A stretch of 64,000 nucleotides of DNA, taken from the NCBI GenBank assembly GCA_045652465.1, contig JAZRUI010000002.1:62001-126000 (forward strand), in the 5' to 3' direction. A model generated the notes under the pieces. The model made no database searches. It worked only from the letters and a program-made list of their open reading frames with translations, and was not told the origin of the DNA. Positions 32,075-40,822 of this stretch are shown piece by piece (position 1 is the first letter of the stretch; each line of letters starts with the position of its first letter). Made by a program: the position numbers and the translations under genes. The stretch is from SIG589 sp045652465 (GTDB taxonomy: Bacteria; Bacillota; Clostridia; Oscillospirales; Acutalibacteraceae).

Positions 32075-35000
32075 TATCCACGCACCTCCTTTTTGCGGTT
32101 TAAGACAAGCAAGACTGCTGCCGCGGCTACTGCCACAACGCCTGCCGCAATCATAAGAATTACGGAGAGGGTGTTATCGGCCTTCTTGCCCTTTTCCTTA
32201 ATTATTTTGGTTATGGTTTTTTCTTCTTCCTGTTCGGCGCTTTCATCAGATTCTTCATCCTCGGCTTCCGCCTTTTTTGCGCCAAACTGCTCAAGGGTTA
32301 TACCAAACTGCTCTAAAACAGCCTCATCTGAGGTTATGCCATCTACGGTGTAATCACAGTAGAGGATATAAGCCACATAGTTGCCATCGTTATCGGTTGC
32401 GGTTAGGTAAGAATTTGCAGTTTCGTTATCGGTTATCTTAACAATTGCATCAGCCTTACCGCTGCCGCCAACCTCCTCTACTTCGCCGTAAAGTCGGGTT
32501 ACTGCAAGACCCGAGAGGAATCCATCCTCAACGGTCAAATCGCCCCAAAGAGTCATAATATCGCTGTTTGCGGGAGCAATATACATCTCATAGGTGCCGT
32601 TCTTGATTCCGTCGATACGATAGAATCCATCGGTTAAAACCTGCGAATAGGTTTTGCTGCCCTTAAAGATTACCTTGCTGCCCTCGGGAAGACCGGTGAG
32701 TGTTCCGGTTATATAGTTTTTGTTTTGGTTGCCCATTTCGCTAACGGGTAATTCATCCTTGGAGGGAGAAACCGAGAGGTCATGGGTGTTTTCCTTGAAG
32801 CCGCGGGTTGCATTGAAGAGAGCAATATAGTCAACATCAAAGCTGCCCTCGGTGCATTCGAGCAAGAGATATTCGGTTTCGAGGCGGTAGCCGCTAAACT
32901 CGAAGCCGCTGCGCTTCCACTTGCCGTTTGTATCCACTGAGAGCGAAACCTCATCGCCGTTTGCATCGCGGAAGAGTTGTTTGCCATCAGCCGAATATGA
33001 GAGCGAAACTGTTCCCTTTGCGCCCGCGGTGCCGCGGATATCAGCCGCGAAGATATAGGTTGCATCCCAGGTTAAATCATAGCTTGTTCTGGTGCTAACG
33101 GGGAGAACAATCTTATCGCCGGCCTTTAAGGTTATATAGCGGTTGCCGAATGCGGCATCGCCCGACTTAACAAAGGGAGCGAAGATATCGCCAGCCTTCT
33201 CGAAGCTATAGTTAGCGAAATAGTTTTGAGAGAGGTCTTGAGTATAGAGGTTTTCGGGAGCCTTATCGATTACGCTGCCCTCATATTCCTCAATGAGAAC
33301 ATCATCAAAGAGAATATTGCAGTTGGTTTTGCCTTCTATTCCGTCAACAAACCAGTTAGCGATATTGCTGGCGGCATGGGTTACATTGCCCATAGTGAAG
33401 GTGTAGCTAACCTTGGTCCACTCGGTTGTGTCAAGCTTTATGGTTTCGTTTGCGGGGTATTCGAGGATATAGGAGGGGGTTGTATAAACTATGCCGCTCT
33501 TAAACTCAACGCCCGCGGTTTCCGCCTTAGCATAGAACGAAACGCGATAGCTGCGACCGGACTGGAGATTGAAGATAGCGAAGGGTTGCGAGAAGGGATG
33601 ATATGCATACTCGCTGCCGCCCTTCATAAGCAGCGCGCCATCGCCGCTATGACCAACATTGCTGATTTCATACCAATCGGGGTTCTTGGGGTTTTTGTGC
33701 GCATTGGGAGAGAGAATGCTCTCGAATGCGGCGTTGCAAATATCGCGAACTGTTTCGGAATCGAAGGTTATCTTATCAACTGCCACAAGATTTGTTGCGG
33801 GAGCAAACTTAACATCCTTGATTTCAACAGCTTCACCTGTAGGCGACTGGAACACGATATAGCCGTGGGAATATACGCTCGATAAGAACGAAACGGTGTA
33901 TTCCTTCCAGTCGGGTGTTAATTGCTCGAAGCCCGAAGAAACGCCCGAATAGGATTTATCCATTCCGTTATCGAGAATTAGCTTTTCGCCTGCGGCAGCC
34001 ATTCCGAACTTGAGCGGAGCAGAGGTTGCCGAGCGAGCCTTGAAGGTTAGAGTATAGCCCTTGAGGGTGTCCATAATAGCGCCCTGATAGAAGCTGCCGG
34101 TTGTTGATGCGATTCCATCGTTAACGGTTAAATCGCCATACCAGCCATCCGCGCCTGCGCTGAAATCTCCGTTTTGGAGTTCATCGCTATACTTGCTGCC
34201 CTCGGTTAACTTTAGGTTATCAAGATAGAGGCCATCGGCGCCGCCCTTGCGCGAATAGTTGATGGAAATGAGAGCCTCGCTGCGGTTACCTGTGTTAAAG
34301 GTTAACTCAACGCGACGCCAATTCTTGCCATCGCCCTCGCCTACCTTGCAAATGTAGTAATCGCCTGTGCGCATATCGGTAAGCTGATATAAAAGCATCG
34401 GGTTGATTACATTTGTCTTGGTTGTTTGATCGAGGTGATATCCCTTTTCGCGGAGATAACGATAGGCTGCTACATAGTCGAAGTTGATAAACTCGTTGCC
34501 CAACCAATAGAACGAAAGGGTGTAGTCGGTGTGGGGTTTGAGGTTTTCAACGATAAGGTTGGACTTGCGGTTGTTAGCGGTTAGCTTAACCATATAATCG
34601 CCGCTAACGGGCTCGATATCACCAACCTTTTTGGTTATCTGCGCTGTGCAGAAACCGCAATCCGCGGTAGCGGTTGTTCCTGAGAAGATGAAGCCGCCGA
34701 ACACTCCGTTTTCGAAGTCGCCATCGACTATCATATTCTCGCTCTCAACATCCTTTCCTGCGAACTTCGCAAGGATAAACTGCGAATCGGTTACCTCGAA
34801 GGTGTAAGGATTGGATTTCGAGATAAGCTTGGATGAATTGTTATAGTCATACCAGCCAAGGAAGGTGTTGCCTGCGTCGGGGGTTGCGGTTACTGTCACG
34901 CTTGTTCCTGTAACGGCAGGGCCGTTTGCGCCGCCGTTAAGGGTTGAGGTAACGCTGCCGCCATCGCCCGCATAAACGCCGATGTTATGCGACTCATAGA

Positions 35001-38000
35001 GCGCGAAATTATCAAAATAGCAAGCTTCCTCACCTGCTTGATATATAAGCTCGATTAACACCTCGGTGTTATCGCCTGTGTTGAAGGGAACGGAAATGAG
35101 CTCCCACTGACCGCCGTTGGCGGTTCCGAAGCCCGTTCCCAGCGTTTCCTTGTTATATGTGCCTATAACCTTGGCCTGCTGGAAATAGCAGTTATCGAGG
35201 GTTTTATGGGTGCGAACGCGGAATGTTAAGAAATAGTTTTCGTTCGCCTTGAGTCCCGAAATCTTGGTGCTGAAGGTGTTGCCTCTATGAAGGGCGCTAA
35301 GCATTTGCTCGCCCTCCCAAATCGAACCCTGGTTTGTTACGGTAACATCAAAACCGTAGTTATCGTGTAGGCCTTGATGAACAGTCCAATCGCCGTTTTC
35401 GCTGAGGGAGATATCGGGGGTTGTGTTCTCATAGCCTGCATCGGGCCAAAGGTTTTTAATATCGAAGCGGGCCTTCAAATCGCGGAAGCCGTCGATAGCG
35501 AAGGTGTATTCCGCATCGGTTGAAAGGAGGGTTTCGCCATCATACCAGCCAAGGAAGGTGTTGCGTTCATAGGGAACAGCCTTAACGGTAACATTTGTTC
35601 CGTAGCGGGCGGTTATCTCTTTTGCGCCTACAATATAGCCACCAAAGATTCCATCCTGCTTCTCAACTGCTGCGGTTACAACAAAGTCCGCAAGCGAAGC
35701 ATCGCAAATAACGATATCATCTAAATAAAGGGTTGTTCCGAGATTGCTGGAATAGTTAACGGTGATAGTCAAGGCATCGCTCGCGCCCGAGTTTACGGGA
35801 AGAACAACCTTAACCCACTCATCGCAGCCCGCTATATTAAAGGCTTTTTCAGCGAGTGTCTCGCCGCCTACAGCGGTTATTTTAACCGAATCAAGAGTGA
35901 AATCGCCCGAAGCAGCTTTCCACATAAAGGAAAGAACATAGGATTTATTTGTATCTGCCGCAATAGCGGGAAGCTTGAACTCTTTGCAGGTTGGGTTAAC
36001 CATTAAAGCATTTTTGCCCGAAACAAACTCGTTGGTAACAACGGTTGCCTCGCCAACAGTATCACCCGCAGCAGCATTCTCCATTCCCGAATCGGGATAA
36101 AGATTGCCTATTTCAAAGTGCGCCTTAAGCTCTGCATTCTTGCGAACGGTGTATTCAATTGTTTCGGTATCGGCAACCTTTTCAGTGCCAACATACCAGC
36201 CCTTAAAGGTGTTGCCCTGATATGTTACGGCAGTAAAGGTTACCTTTGCGCCATAGCGGACGTTTGCTGTTTTCTCGCCAACTATATATCCGCCATAAAC
36301 TCCATTTTCGGTTTCAATGCCCGCAGTTACGGTGTATTCGGTTGGGTCGGGCTTGAATTTTGCGGTGTATTCTTCATTGCTTACAAGCTTAACACGCAAA
36401 ACGGGAGAGGTGGTTACAAGTGCGCCGCCCTTATCATACCAACCATCGAATAAGAAGCCAACATCAGGTGTGGCAAAATAATCGGCATACATATCGGCAT
36501 AATAGGAATTTGCGGTGTCAACATATTTGGCATAAATATCAGCCGTGCCGCGGGTTGCCGAGGTTATATGAGCTGCTTCGGCGGTTCTATAGGAATAAAC
36601 CTTGCCGTTTTCGCCTGCGGTTACCTTAGCGAGCGCCGCAGGATTCTTCGCAGCAACAGAGCACGACATATTATCGAACAAGAAGGCATTGGTTTGGCTA
36701 TCATCGCAGCCGAGGGTTAAGAAATGGGTTCCGTTGGCTTCGGCGGTGAAGATAACAAACATATCAACCCATTCATTTACGGAGGAGACCGCCTTGGTCA
36801 ATGAATAATGGGTTTTGGCATCACTTTGCCAGTTGCCCCAAGCATAGTTATTGGTGTTTACTCCCTTATGAGAAGCGAGCTGAACATGATACGAATATTT
36901 TGTTCCGCCATCGCTGGTCCACGGAACCTTGCCGTTTGCATCGGCAGGGTCAACCGAGAGATAGAGAAAATCGCGGTTTGCATTATAGGTTGCGGCGGTT
37001 ATCGCATAGGAGAACTTCCAAAGATAGGTTTTGCCCGCCTCGAGCGTTACGGGAATGTTAACAAGTCCCTTGCGCTTGGAAGCATGGCTTGCCTGATTGG
37101 GGGTTACCTGAAGGGCGCTCGCGCCAAACTCGGGATTGCTTCCCGAAAGGGTCGGAACAATAGCGTTAACGCCGGTGTGGGCTGCATCATAATCGATATA
37201 ATCGTTATAAATCTTAGCGGTGTTTGCGTTTATTTCATAGTCACCGTCATAGATGAGGTTGTCGTTTGTGAAGACGGCAACATAGCCAAGGTGGCCCGCC
37301 TTCTCGAGGGTGGGTTCCAGTGTTTCAAAGGTATAGGGCGAGGTTGTGCCATCAAACCAGCCGAGGAACTTGTTGCCGTAGAATGCCTTGGCGGTATAGG
37401 TTCCGTCGCCGTTGTCAACAAGCACGCCGCCGCCTTCAGCCGCTATATCGGTTGCGAATTTAGCGGTGTATTCCTTACCTGTCATAAGAAGATAGGCTCT
37501 CTTCTCCTCCGAAACGCGCTCGCCGTTTTCATCGAACCAGCCAATAAACTCGGCGCCTGCATTCTCGGTTGCAACAAAGCATTCATAGGCTGTGGGATAG
37601 AAAACATTTGCGGTGTCGCGATTTGTGAAAACATCGCTGTCGCCGCGCTTGCCGTCGGTGTATGTATAGTAGTTTTCGTCGGAGCGGGGAGAGATATTTT
37701 GAACGCTTCCGTGCTTGAGCGCGGAAACGGCCGACTTATCGTTGGCCTTTGCCTCACTGATGAGGATGTTATCAACAAGAACAAAATCGGTGTTGTTATA
37801 GTGGGTTCCAAGCGAGAAGAACATTATGCCCTCATCGCTTCCGTTTTTGAAGATATTGGCATCCTCGCCGGGATTAACCAACACGAAAACATCCTGCCAA
37901 ACTGCCTTGGAGCCAAGGCCGTTATCGGTGAAATACTTATCGCATTGTTCGGCATTGGCATCATAGCCATCGCTGCCGCCCCAAGAATAAAGCGATTTAA

Positions 38001-38796
38001 ACTTGCTGTTGGTTTCATCCGTGGGGGTTGCGTGCTGCTGCGAATGGAAGCTCCACTTAATGCCATGGCGGGTATCGTTATAAGGAATTTTGCCCCTGTT
38101 GTCGGGTGCATTAACCGCCATATGAAGGGCATAGGTTGTTCCGCTGGTCGAGAAGTTGGCATTATCATCAAACTTATAGGAAAAACGGATTATGTAATCG
38201 GTGTTTTTCTTAACCTGCATTTTGAAATTAGCGAGGTTCTTAACCTTAGAAGCCGCACCCGAACCTGTAGCTTGCGAGGGAGTCAGCTTAAGGACATAAT
38301 CGCCAAAATCATCATCGGTGTTGGCAATGCCTCCGCTCGAAATAATCGAGGCGGTGCCGAAATCCGCGGTGTTATATTTGGGAGTGAAATTGTTGATGCT
38401 ATCGGTTAATACGCTCTGATAGCTAAAAACCTCGGCATCTGCATTTTCCACCATGTTTTTAATATCAAAAACTGCTGTAAGGGTTATATCCTTTGTGGGG
38501 GCAAAGGAATAGTTGAGGTTTTTGGAAACAAGAGTGCTGCCCTCATACCAACCTAAAAATCCGTTGCCGTAATAGGGGGTTGCCGAAACGGTGGCAAGCT
38601 CGCCCTCGGGGATATACTGGGTTTCCTCAGTTGTTATGGCTCCGCCGAATTTTCCATCCTGTTCCTTAACCGCAACAGTAACGGAATTTATTCCTTCGGG
38701 ACTATCGGCATCAGCGGGCGCGCCGAATTGAATCCCCGTGAACACGCAGGAAACAATAAGCACAAACGCTAAAGCCATGGCTAATGTCTTCTTCAT
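32074..38796 (-). CDS. Giant surface protein with repeat and jelly-roll domains
   Basis: A 2240-residue exported protein. A signal peptide (MKKTLAMALAFVLIVSCVFT) is followed by seven scattered GNTFLGWYDG-type repeats (near 79, 413, 473, 777, 861, 1076, 1308), each ending in a KAxF-like strand, as in bacterial InlB/Flg_new-like repeat domains. Between and after them are beta-rich jelly-roll modules resembling CBM4/9 (for example NGDFSAGADGWYGDL). A carboxypeptidase-regulatory-like domain (about 2000-2150), an acidic stalk and one C-terminal helix plus RKKEVRG anchor it in the membrane. ATG 38796 follows GGAGAGAGGAA. It probably binds glycans for the coupled glycosidase. Confidence 0.85.
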   Translation of the reverse strand: MKKTLAMALAFVLIVSCVFTGIQFGAPADADSPEGINSVTVAVKEQDGKFGGAITTEETQYIPEGELATVSATPYYGNGFLGWYEGSTLVSKNLNYSFAPTKDITLTAVFDIKNMVENADAEVFSYQSVLTDSINNFTPKYNTADFGTASIISSGGIANTDDDFGDYVLKLTPSQATGSGAASKVKNLANFKMQVKKNTDYIIRFSYKFDDNANFSTSGTTYALHMAVNAPDNRGKIPYNDTRHGIKWSFHSQQHATPTDETNSKFKSLYSWGGSDGYDANAEQCDKYFTDNGLGSKAVWQDVFVLVNPGEDANIFKNGSDEGIMFFSLGTHYNNTDFVLVDNILISEAKANDKSAVSALKHGSVQNISPRSDENYYTYTDGKRGDSDVFTNRDTANVFYPTAYECFVATENAGAEFIGWFDENGERVSEEKRAYLLMTGKEYTAKFATDIAAEGGGVLVDNGDGTYTAKAFYGNKFLGWFDGTTSPYTFETLEPTLEKAGHLGYVAVFTNDNLIYDGDYEINANTAKIYNDYIDYDAAHTGVNAIVPTLSGSNPEFGASALQVTPNQASHASKRKGLVNIPVTLEAGKTYLWKFSYAITAATYNANRDFLYLSVDPADANGKVPWTSDGGTKYSYHVQLASHKGVNTNNYAWGNWQSDAKTHYSLTKAVSSVNEWVDMFVIFTAEANGTHFLTLGCDDSQTNAFLFDNMSCSVAAKNPAALAKVTAGENGKVYSYRTAEAAHITSATRGTADIYAKYVDTANSYYADMYADYFATPDVGFLFDGWYDKGGALVTTSPVLRVKLVSNEEYTAKFKPDPTEYTVTAGIETENGVYGGYIVGEKTANVRYGAKVTFTAVTYQGNTFKGWYVGTEKVADTETIEYTVRKNAELKAHFEIGNLYPDSGMENAAAGDTVGEATVVTNEFVSGKNALMVNPTCKEFKLPAIAADTNKSYVLSFMWKAASGDFTLDSVKITAVGGETLAEKAFNIAGCDEWVKVVLPVNSGASDALTITVNYSSNLGTTLYLDDIVICDASLADFVVTAAVEKQDGIFGGYIVGAKEITARYGTNVTVKAVPYERNTFLGWYDGETLLSTDAEYTFAIDGFRDLKARFDIKNLWPDAGYENTTPDISLSENGDWTVHQGLHDNYGFDVTVTNQGSIWEGEQMLSALHRGNTFSTKISGLKANENYFLTFRVRTHKTLDNCYFQQAKVIGTYNKETLGTGFGTANGGQWELISVPFNTGDNTEVLIELIYQAGEEACYFDNFALYESHNIGVYAGDGGSVTSTLNGGANGPAVTGTSVTVTATPDAGNTFLGWYDYNNSSKLISKSNPYTFEVTDSQFILAKFAGKDVESENMIVDGDFENGVFGGFIFSGTTATADCGFCTAQITKKVGDIEPVSGDYMVKLTANNRKSNLIVENLKPHTDYTLSFYWLGNEFINFDYVAAYRYLREKGYHLDQTTKTNVINPMLLYQLTDMRTGDYYICKVGEGDGKNWRRVELTFNTGNRSEALISINYSRKGGADGLYLDNLKLTEGSKYSDELQNGDFSAGADGWYGDLTVNDGIASTTGSFYQGAIMDTLKGYTLTFKARSATSAPLKFGMAAAGEKLILDNGMDKSYSGVSSGFEQLTPDWKEYTVSFLSSVYSHGYIVFQSPTGEAVEIKDVKFAPATNLVAVDKITFDSETVRDICNAAFESILSPNAHKNPKNPDWYEISNVGHSGDGALLMKGGSEYAYHPFSQPFAIFNLQSGRSYRVSFYAKAETAGVEFKSGIVYTTPSYILEYPANETIKLDTTEWTKVSYTFTMGNVTHAASNIANWFVDGIEGKTNCNILFDDVLIEEYEGSVIDKAPENLYTQDLSQNYFANYSFEKAGDIFAPFVKSGDAAFGNRYITLKAGDKIVLPVSTRTSYDLTWDATYIFAADIRGTAGAKGTVSLSYSADGKQLFRDANGDEVSLSVDTNGKWKRSGFEFSGYRLETEYLLLECTEGSFDVDYIALFNATRGFKENTHDLSVSPSKDELPVSEMGNQNKNYITGTLTGLPEGSKVIFKGSKTYSQVLTDGFYRIDGIKNGTYEMYIAPANSDIMTLWGDLTVEDGFLSGLAVTRLYGEVEEVGGSGKADAIVKITDNETANSYLTATDNDGNYVAYILYCDYTVDGITSDEAVLEQFGITLEQFGAKKAEAEDEESDESAEQEEEKTITKIIKEKGKKADNTLSVILMIAAGVVAVAAAAVLLVLNRKKEVRG

Positions 38797-38859
38797 AAGA
38801 TTCCTCTCTCCTTCTTTGTTGAAAACATACAAAAAAGCAATTTTTTTGTTCTATTTTTT

Positions 38860-38887
38860 ATTATAATGTATAGATATAGATTTACAA
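38860..38887 (-). promoter_or_regulatory. Promoter of the giant surface protein operon
   Basis: Minus strand TTGTAA, 16-bp spacer and TATAAT. Confidence 0.72.
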
Positions 38888-38910
38888 TGGAAAATATTTT
38901 AAGGTATATG

Positions 38911-38928
38911 GAAAAAACTTAAGCAAAA
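38911..38928. promoter_or_regulatory. Motif shared with the AraC regulator promoter
   Basis: GAAAAAACTTAAGCAAAA lies about 25-40 bp upstream of the -35 of the giant protein gene, a usual place for an activator. It matches 29469-29487 with one gap. Confidence 0.4.
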
Positions 38929-38929
38929 A

Positions 38930-38951
38930 TCGCCCCAAAAGGGCGTTTTTT
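38930..38951. terminator. Small terminator-like hairpin between divergent genes
   Basis: CGCCCC-AAAA-GGGCG followed by TTTTTT on plus, with a T tract also on minus. No upstream gene is obvious on either strand; it could end a short transcript or be incidental. Confidence 0.45.
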
Positions 38952-39055
38952 GTGAAAAATTTATCGTTTTGAAAAAATTTTAAAAAATATAAAACCGTTT
39001 TCTCTCCTCACTCCCCTTTATTAACGAAAGGCAAAAAAAGAAAGAGGTTATATTT

Positions 39056-39412
39056 ATGAAATTTTTAAAGAAAACATTCGCTTGCATAACAACTCCCTTG
39101 ATGATTGTTTCGAGAATTGCGGATATCTTCCGCACCTTCATTTTGAAGATAGTTCTTCTTATTCCGCTTATTCCCATCGTATTTATCGCCAAGCTTATTA
39201 AAGGCAACAAAAGCTCCATTATCAATTTCGTTATAGGCTTTTTGGCGCTCGATTGCATCTCCTTTAACCGTCATCACCACCATATGGCTCACATGCACGA
39301 CATCGCCCATCAAGAGCACCTCCGCAACCATCATTTAGCCCACGAAAACGCGATGGCTATGCACAACACCGCCCACAACATAGCCGTTATGAACAATATG
39401 CCTAATATGTAA
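39056..39412 (+). CDS. Small His-rich membrane protein
   Basis: Unrecognised 118-residue protein. One long hydrophobic segment (about 25-48, ILKIVLLIPLIPIVFIAKLI) and a second (about 56-67) lead to a tail of about 50 residues with some 14 histidines and several methionines, including HHHHMAHMHDIAHQEH and HLRNHHLAHENAMAMH. Such a tail could bind Ni, Zn, Cu or Co. AGAGG precedes ATG, and a strong terminator follows, so it is a single-gene unit. Confidence 0.72.
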   Translation: MKFLKKTFACITTPLMIVSRIADIFRTFILKIVLLIPLIPIVFIAKLIKGNKSSIINFVIGFLALDCISFNRHHHHMAHMHDIAHQEHLRNHHLAHENAMAMHNTAHNIAVMNNMPNM

Positions 39413-39417
39413 AAAAT

Positions 39418-39448
39418 AAAACGGACGCGAAAACCGCGTCCGTTTTTT
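39418..39448 (+). terminator. Terminator after the His-rich gene
   Basis: AAACGGACGCG-AAAAC-CGCGTCCGTTTTTTC. Confidence 0.92.
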
Positions 39449-39449
39449 C

Positions 39450-39478
39450 TTGCCTTGCAACCTGCGCTGTGGTAAAAT
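39450..39478 (+). promoter_or_regulatory. Promoter of the LMW phosphatase gene
   Basis: TTGCCT, 17-bp spacer and TAAAAT, with an extended -10 TGTGG just upstream. Confidence 0.65.
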
Positions 39479-39494
39479 AACCTTGGTGATAATA

Positions 39495-39941
39495 ATGCGT
39501 ATTATGTTTGTCTGCCACGGGAATATTTGCCGAAGCCCGATGGCGGAATTTGTTTTAAAGAAAATGGTTGAGGACTGCGGCAGGCAGACCGACTTTTTCA
39601 TCGCATCGAGCGCCACCAGCACGGAGGAGATTTGGAATGGAATCGGCAACCCCGTTTATCCGCCCGCGCGGGAAGAACTCATGCGCCACGGAATCGACCC
39701 CAAGGGTAAACGCGCGGTTCAGCTAAAGCGCGATGACCTCGAAAAATATGACCTTTTCGTTTGCATGGACTGCAACAATTTGCGCAACGCCGAGCGCATT
39801 TTAGGAACCAAGGAAAAACTTTGTTTGCTTAAGGATTTCACCTGCGGCGGCGAAGTGGGGGACCCTTGGTATAGCGGCGATTTTTGCGGAGTTTATCGCG
39901 AAATCGAGCAGGGCTGCAGGGCGATTTTGGAAAGATTTTAG
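39495..39941 (+). CDS. Low molecular weight protein-tyrosine phosphatase
   Basis: Cytoplasmic phosphatase of 148 residues. The P-loop near the N-terminus is VCHGNICRSPMAEF (CX5R) and the general acid is in GDPWYSG near the C-terminus; GKRAVQLKRDDLEKYDLFVCMD is the usual middle. ATG 39495 follows TTGGTGAT; upstream in-frame starts lie in the preceding promoter and terminator. Such enzymes often act on tyrosine kinases in capsule control or on arginine phosphate; no partner is adjacent. Confidence 0.91.
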   Translation: MRIMFVCHGNICRSPMAEFVLKKMVEDCGRQTDFFIASSATSTEEIWNGIGNPVYPPAREELMRHGIDPKGKRAVQLKRDDLEKYDLFVCMDCNNLRNAERILGTKEKLCLLKDFTCGGEVGDPWYSGDFCGVYREIEQGCRAILERF

Positions 39942-39988
39942 GGAGCGAAAACAGCGTTCTTCTTGGTATGATAAAAATATATGAGCAT

Positions 39989-40019
39989 AAAAAAAGCAGG
40001 GATTAATTCCCTGCTTTTT
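39989..40019. terminator. Bidirectional terminator
   Basis: AAAAAAGCAGGGA-TTAA-TTCCCTGCTTTTT between the phosphatase gene and convergent proC. Confidence 0.9.
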
Positions 40020-40020
40020 A

Positions 40021-40815
40021 TTATTGTTTTCCGAGCTCTTTAGTGCGGTCGAAAGATTTTTTAACCGCCCCCTGCACCATATCATTAAGTCCGTTTTCTC
40101 TAAAGAAACGAACGCCCTCAATGGTGCTGCCGCCGGGACTGCAAACGGCATCAATAAGCTCATCCACGGTTTTTTCGCTTTGCATTAAATTCTCGGCCGC
40201 GCCCGAAACGGTTGCCGCCGCTAATTTTAGCGCTTTTTCGGCAGTAAGACCGCATTTTTCGCCGCCTTCAGCCAGCGCTTTTATGAACATATAAACAAAC
40301 GCGGGACCGCATCCCGAAACAACGGTTGCGGCATCGATTAACTCCTCGCTTACAAACTCAAGCGTTCCTGCCGCAGCCATAAACTCCAAAAAGTTCTTTA
40401 TATCGCTCTCTTTTGTCAGTTCATTTCCGCAATAGGCTATAACGCCCTTTCCTATGGCAACGGGGGTGTTGGGCATTATGCGAATAACCGCAGCGCCGCC
40501 GAGCGCATCGCTAACCTGATTCGAAGCGCAACCCGCCGCCATGCTGACAAAGACTGCCTTCTCTTCTCGAGCCGAAACCACGGTAGCAATATCGCCAAGA
40601 AGCGAGAAAAGCACCTGCGGCTTAACCCCTAAAAAGATATAATCGCATTCGCGGCAAATCGATTCGTTATCCGAAACGGCAGCTCCTAATTTTTTTGCGA
40701 GTTGCTCGCTTTTTTCCGCCATATTATCGGCGAGAAAAATTTCGCAACCCGATTTCGCTGCCGCCGCCGCGAGGGCTCCGCCCATATTACCGCAGCCGAT
40801 AAATCCTATCTTCAT
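40021..40815 (-). CDS. proC: Pyrroline-5-carboxylate reductase
   Basis: Last step of proline synthesis, reducing pyrroline-5-carboxylate with NAD(P)H. The 264-residue protein has a Rossmann start (IGFIGCGNMGGALAAAAAKSG), VKPQV, IRIMPNTPVAIGKGV and the C-terminal dimer motif ATVVSGCGPAFVYMFIKALAEGG and CSPGGSTIEG. It follows proA by 7 bp, completing a full glutamate-to-proline pathway in one operon. A terminator follows. Confidence 0.96.
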   Translation of the reverse strand: MKIGFIGCGNMGGALAAAAAKSGCEIFLADNMAEKSEQLAKKLGAAVSDNESICRECDYIFLGVKPQVLFSLLGDIATVVSAREEKAVFVSMAAGCASNQVSDALGGAAVIRIMPNTPVAIGKGVIAYCGNELTKESDIKNFLEFMAAAGTLEFVSEELIDAATVVSGCGPAFVYMFIKALAEGGEKCGLTAEKALKLAAATVSGAAENLMQSEKTVDELIDAVCSPGGSTIEGVRFFRENGLNDMVQGAVKKSFDRTKELGKQ

Positions 40816-40822
40816 AAATTAC

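Noticed and set aside
36808..38409. 533-codon open frame on the plus strand
   Set aside because: It lies wholly antisense to the giant surface protein gene, in a phase where codon bias keeps the opposite frame open. It has no ribosome site and no recognisable domain.
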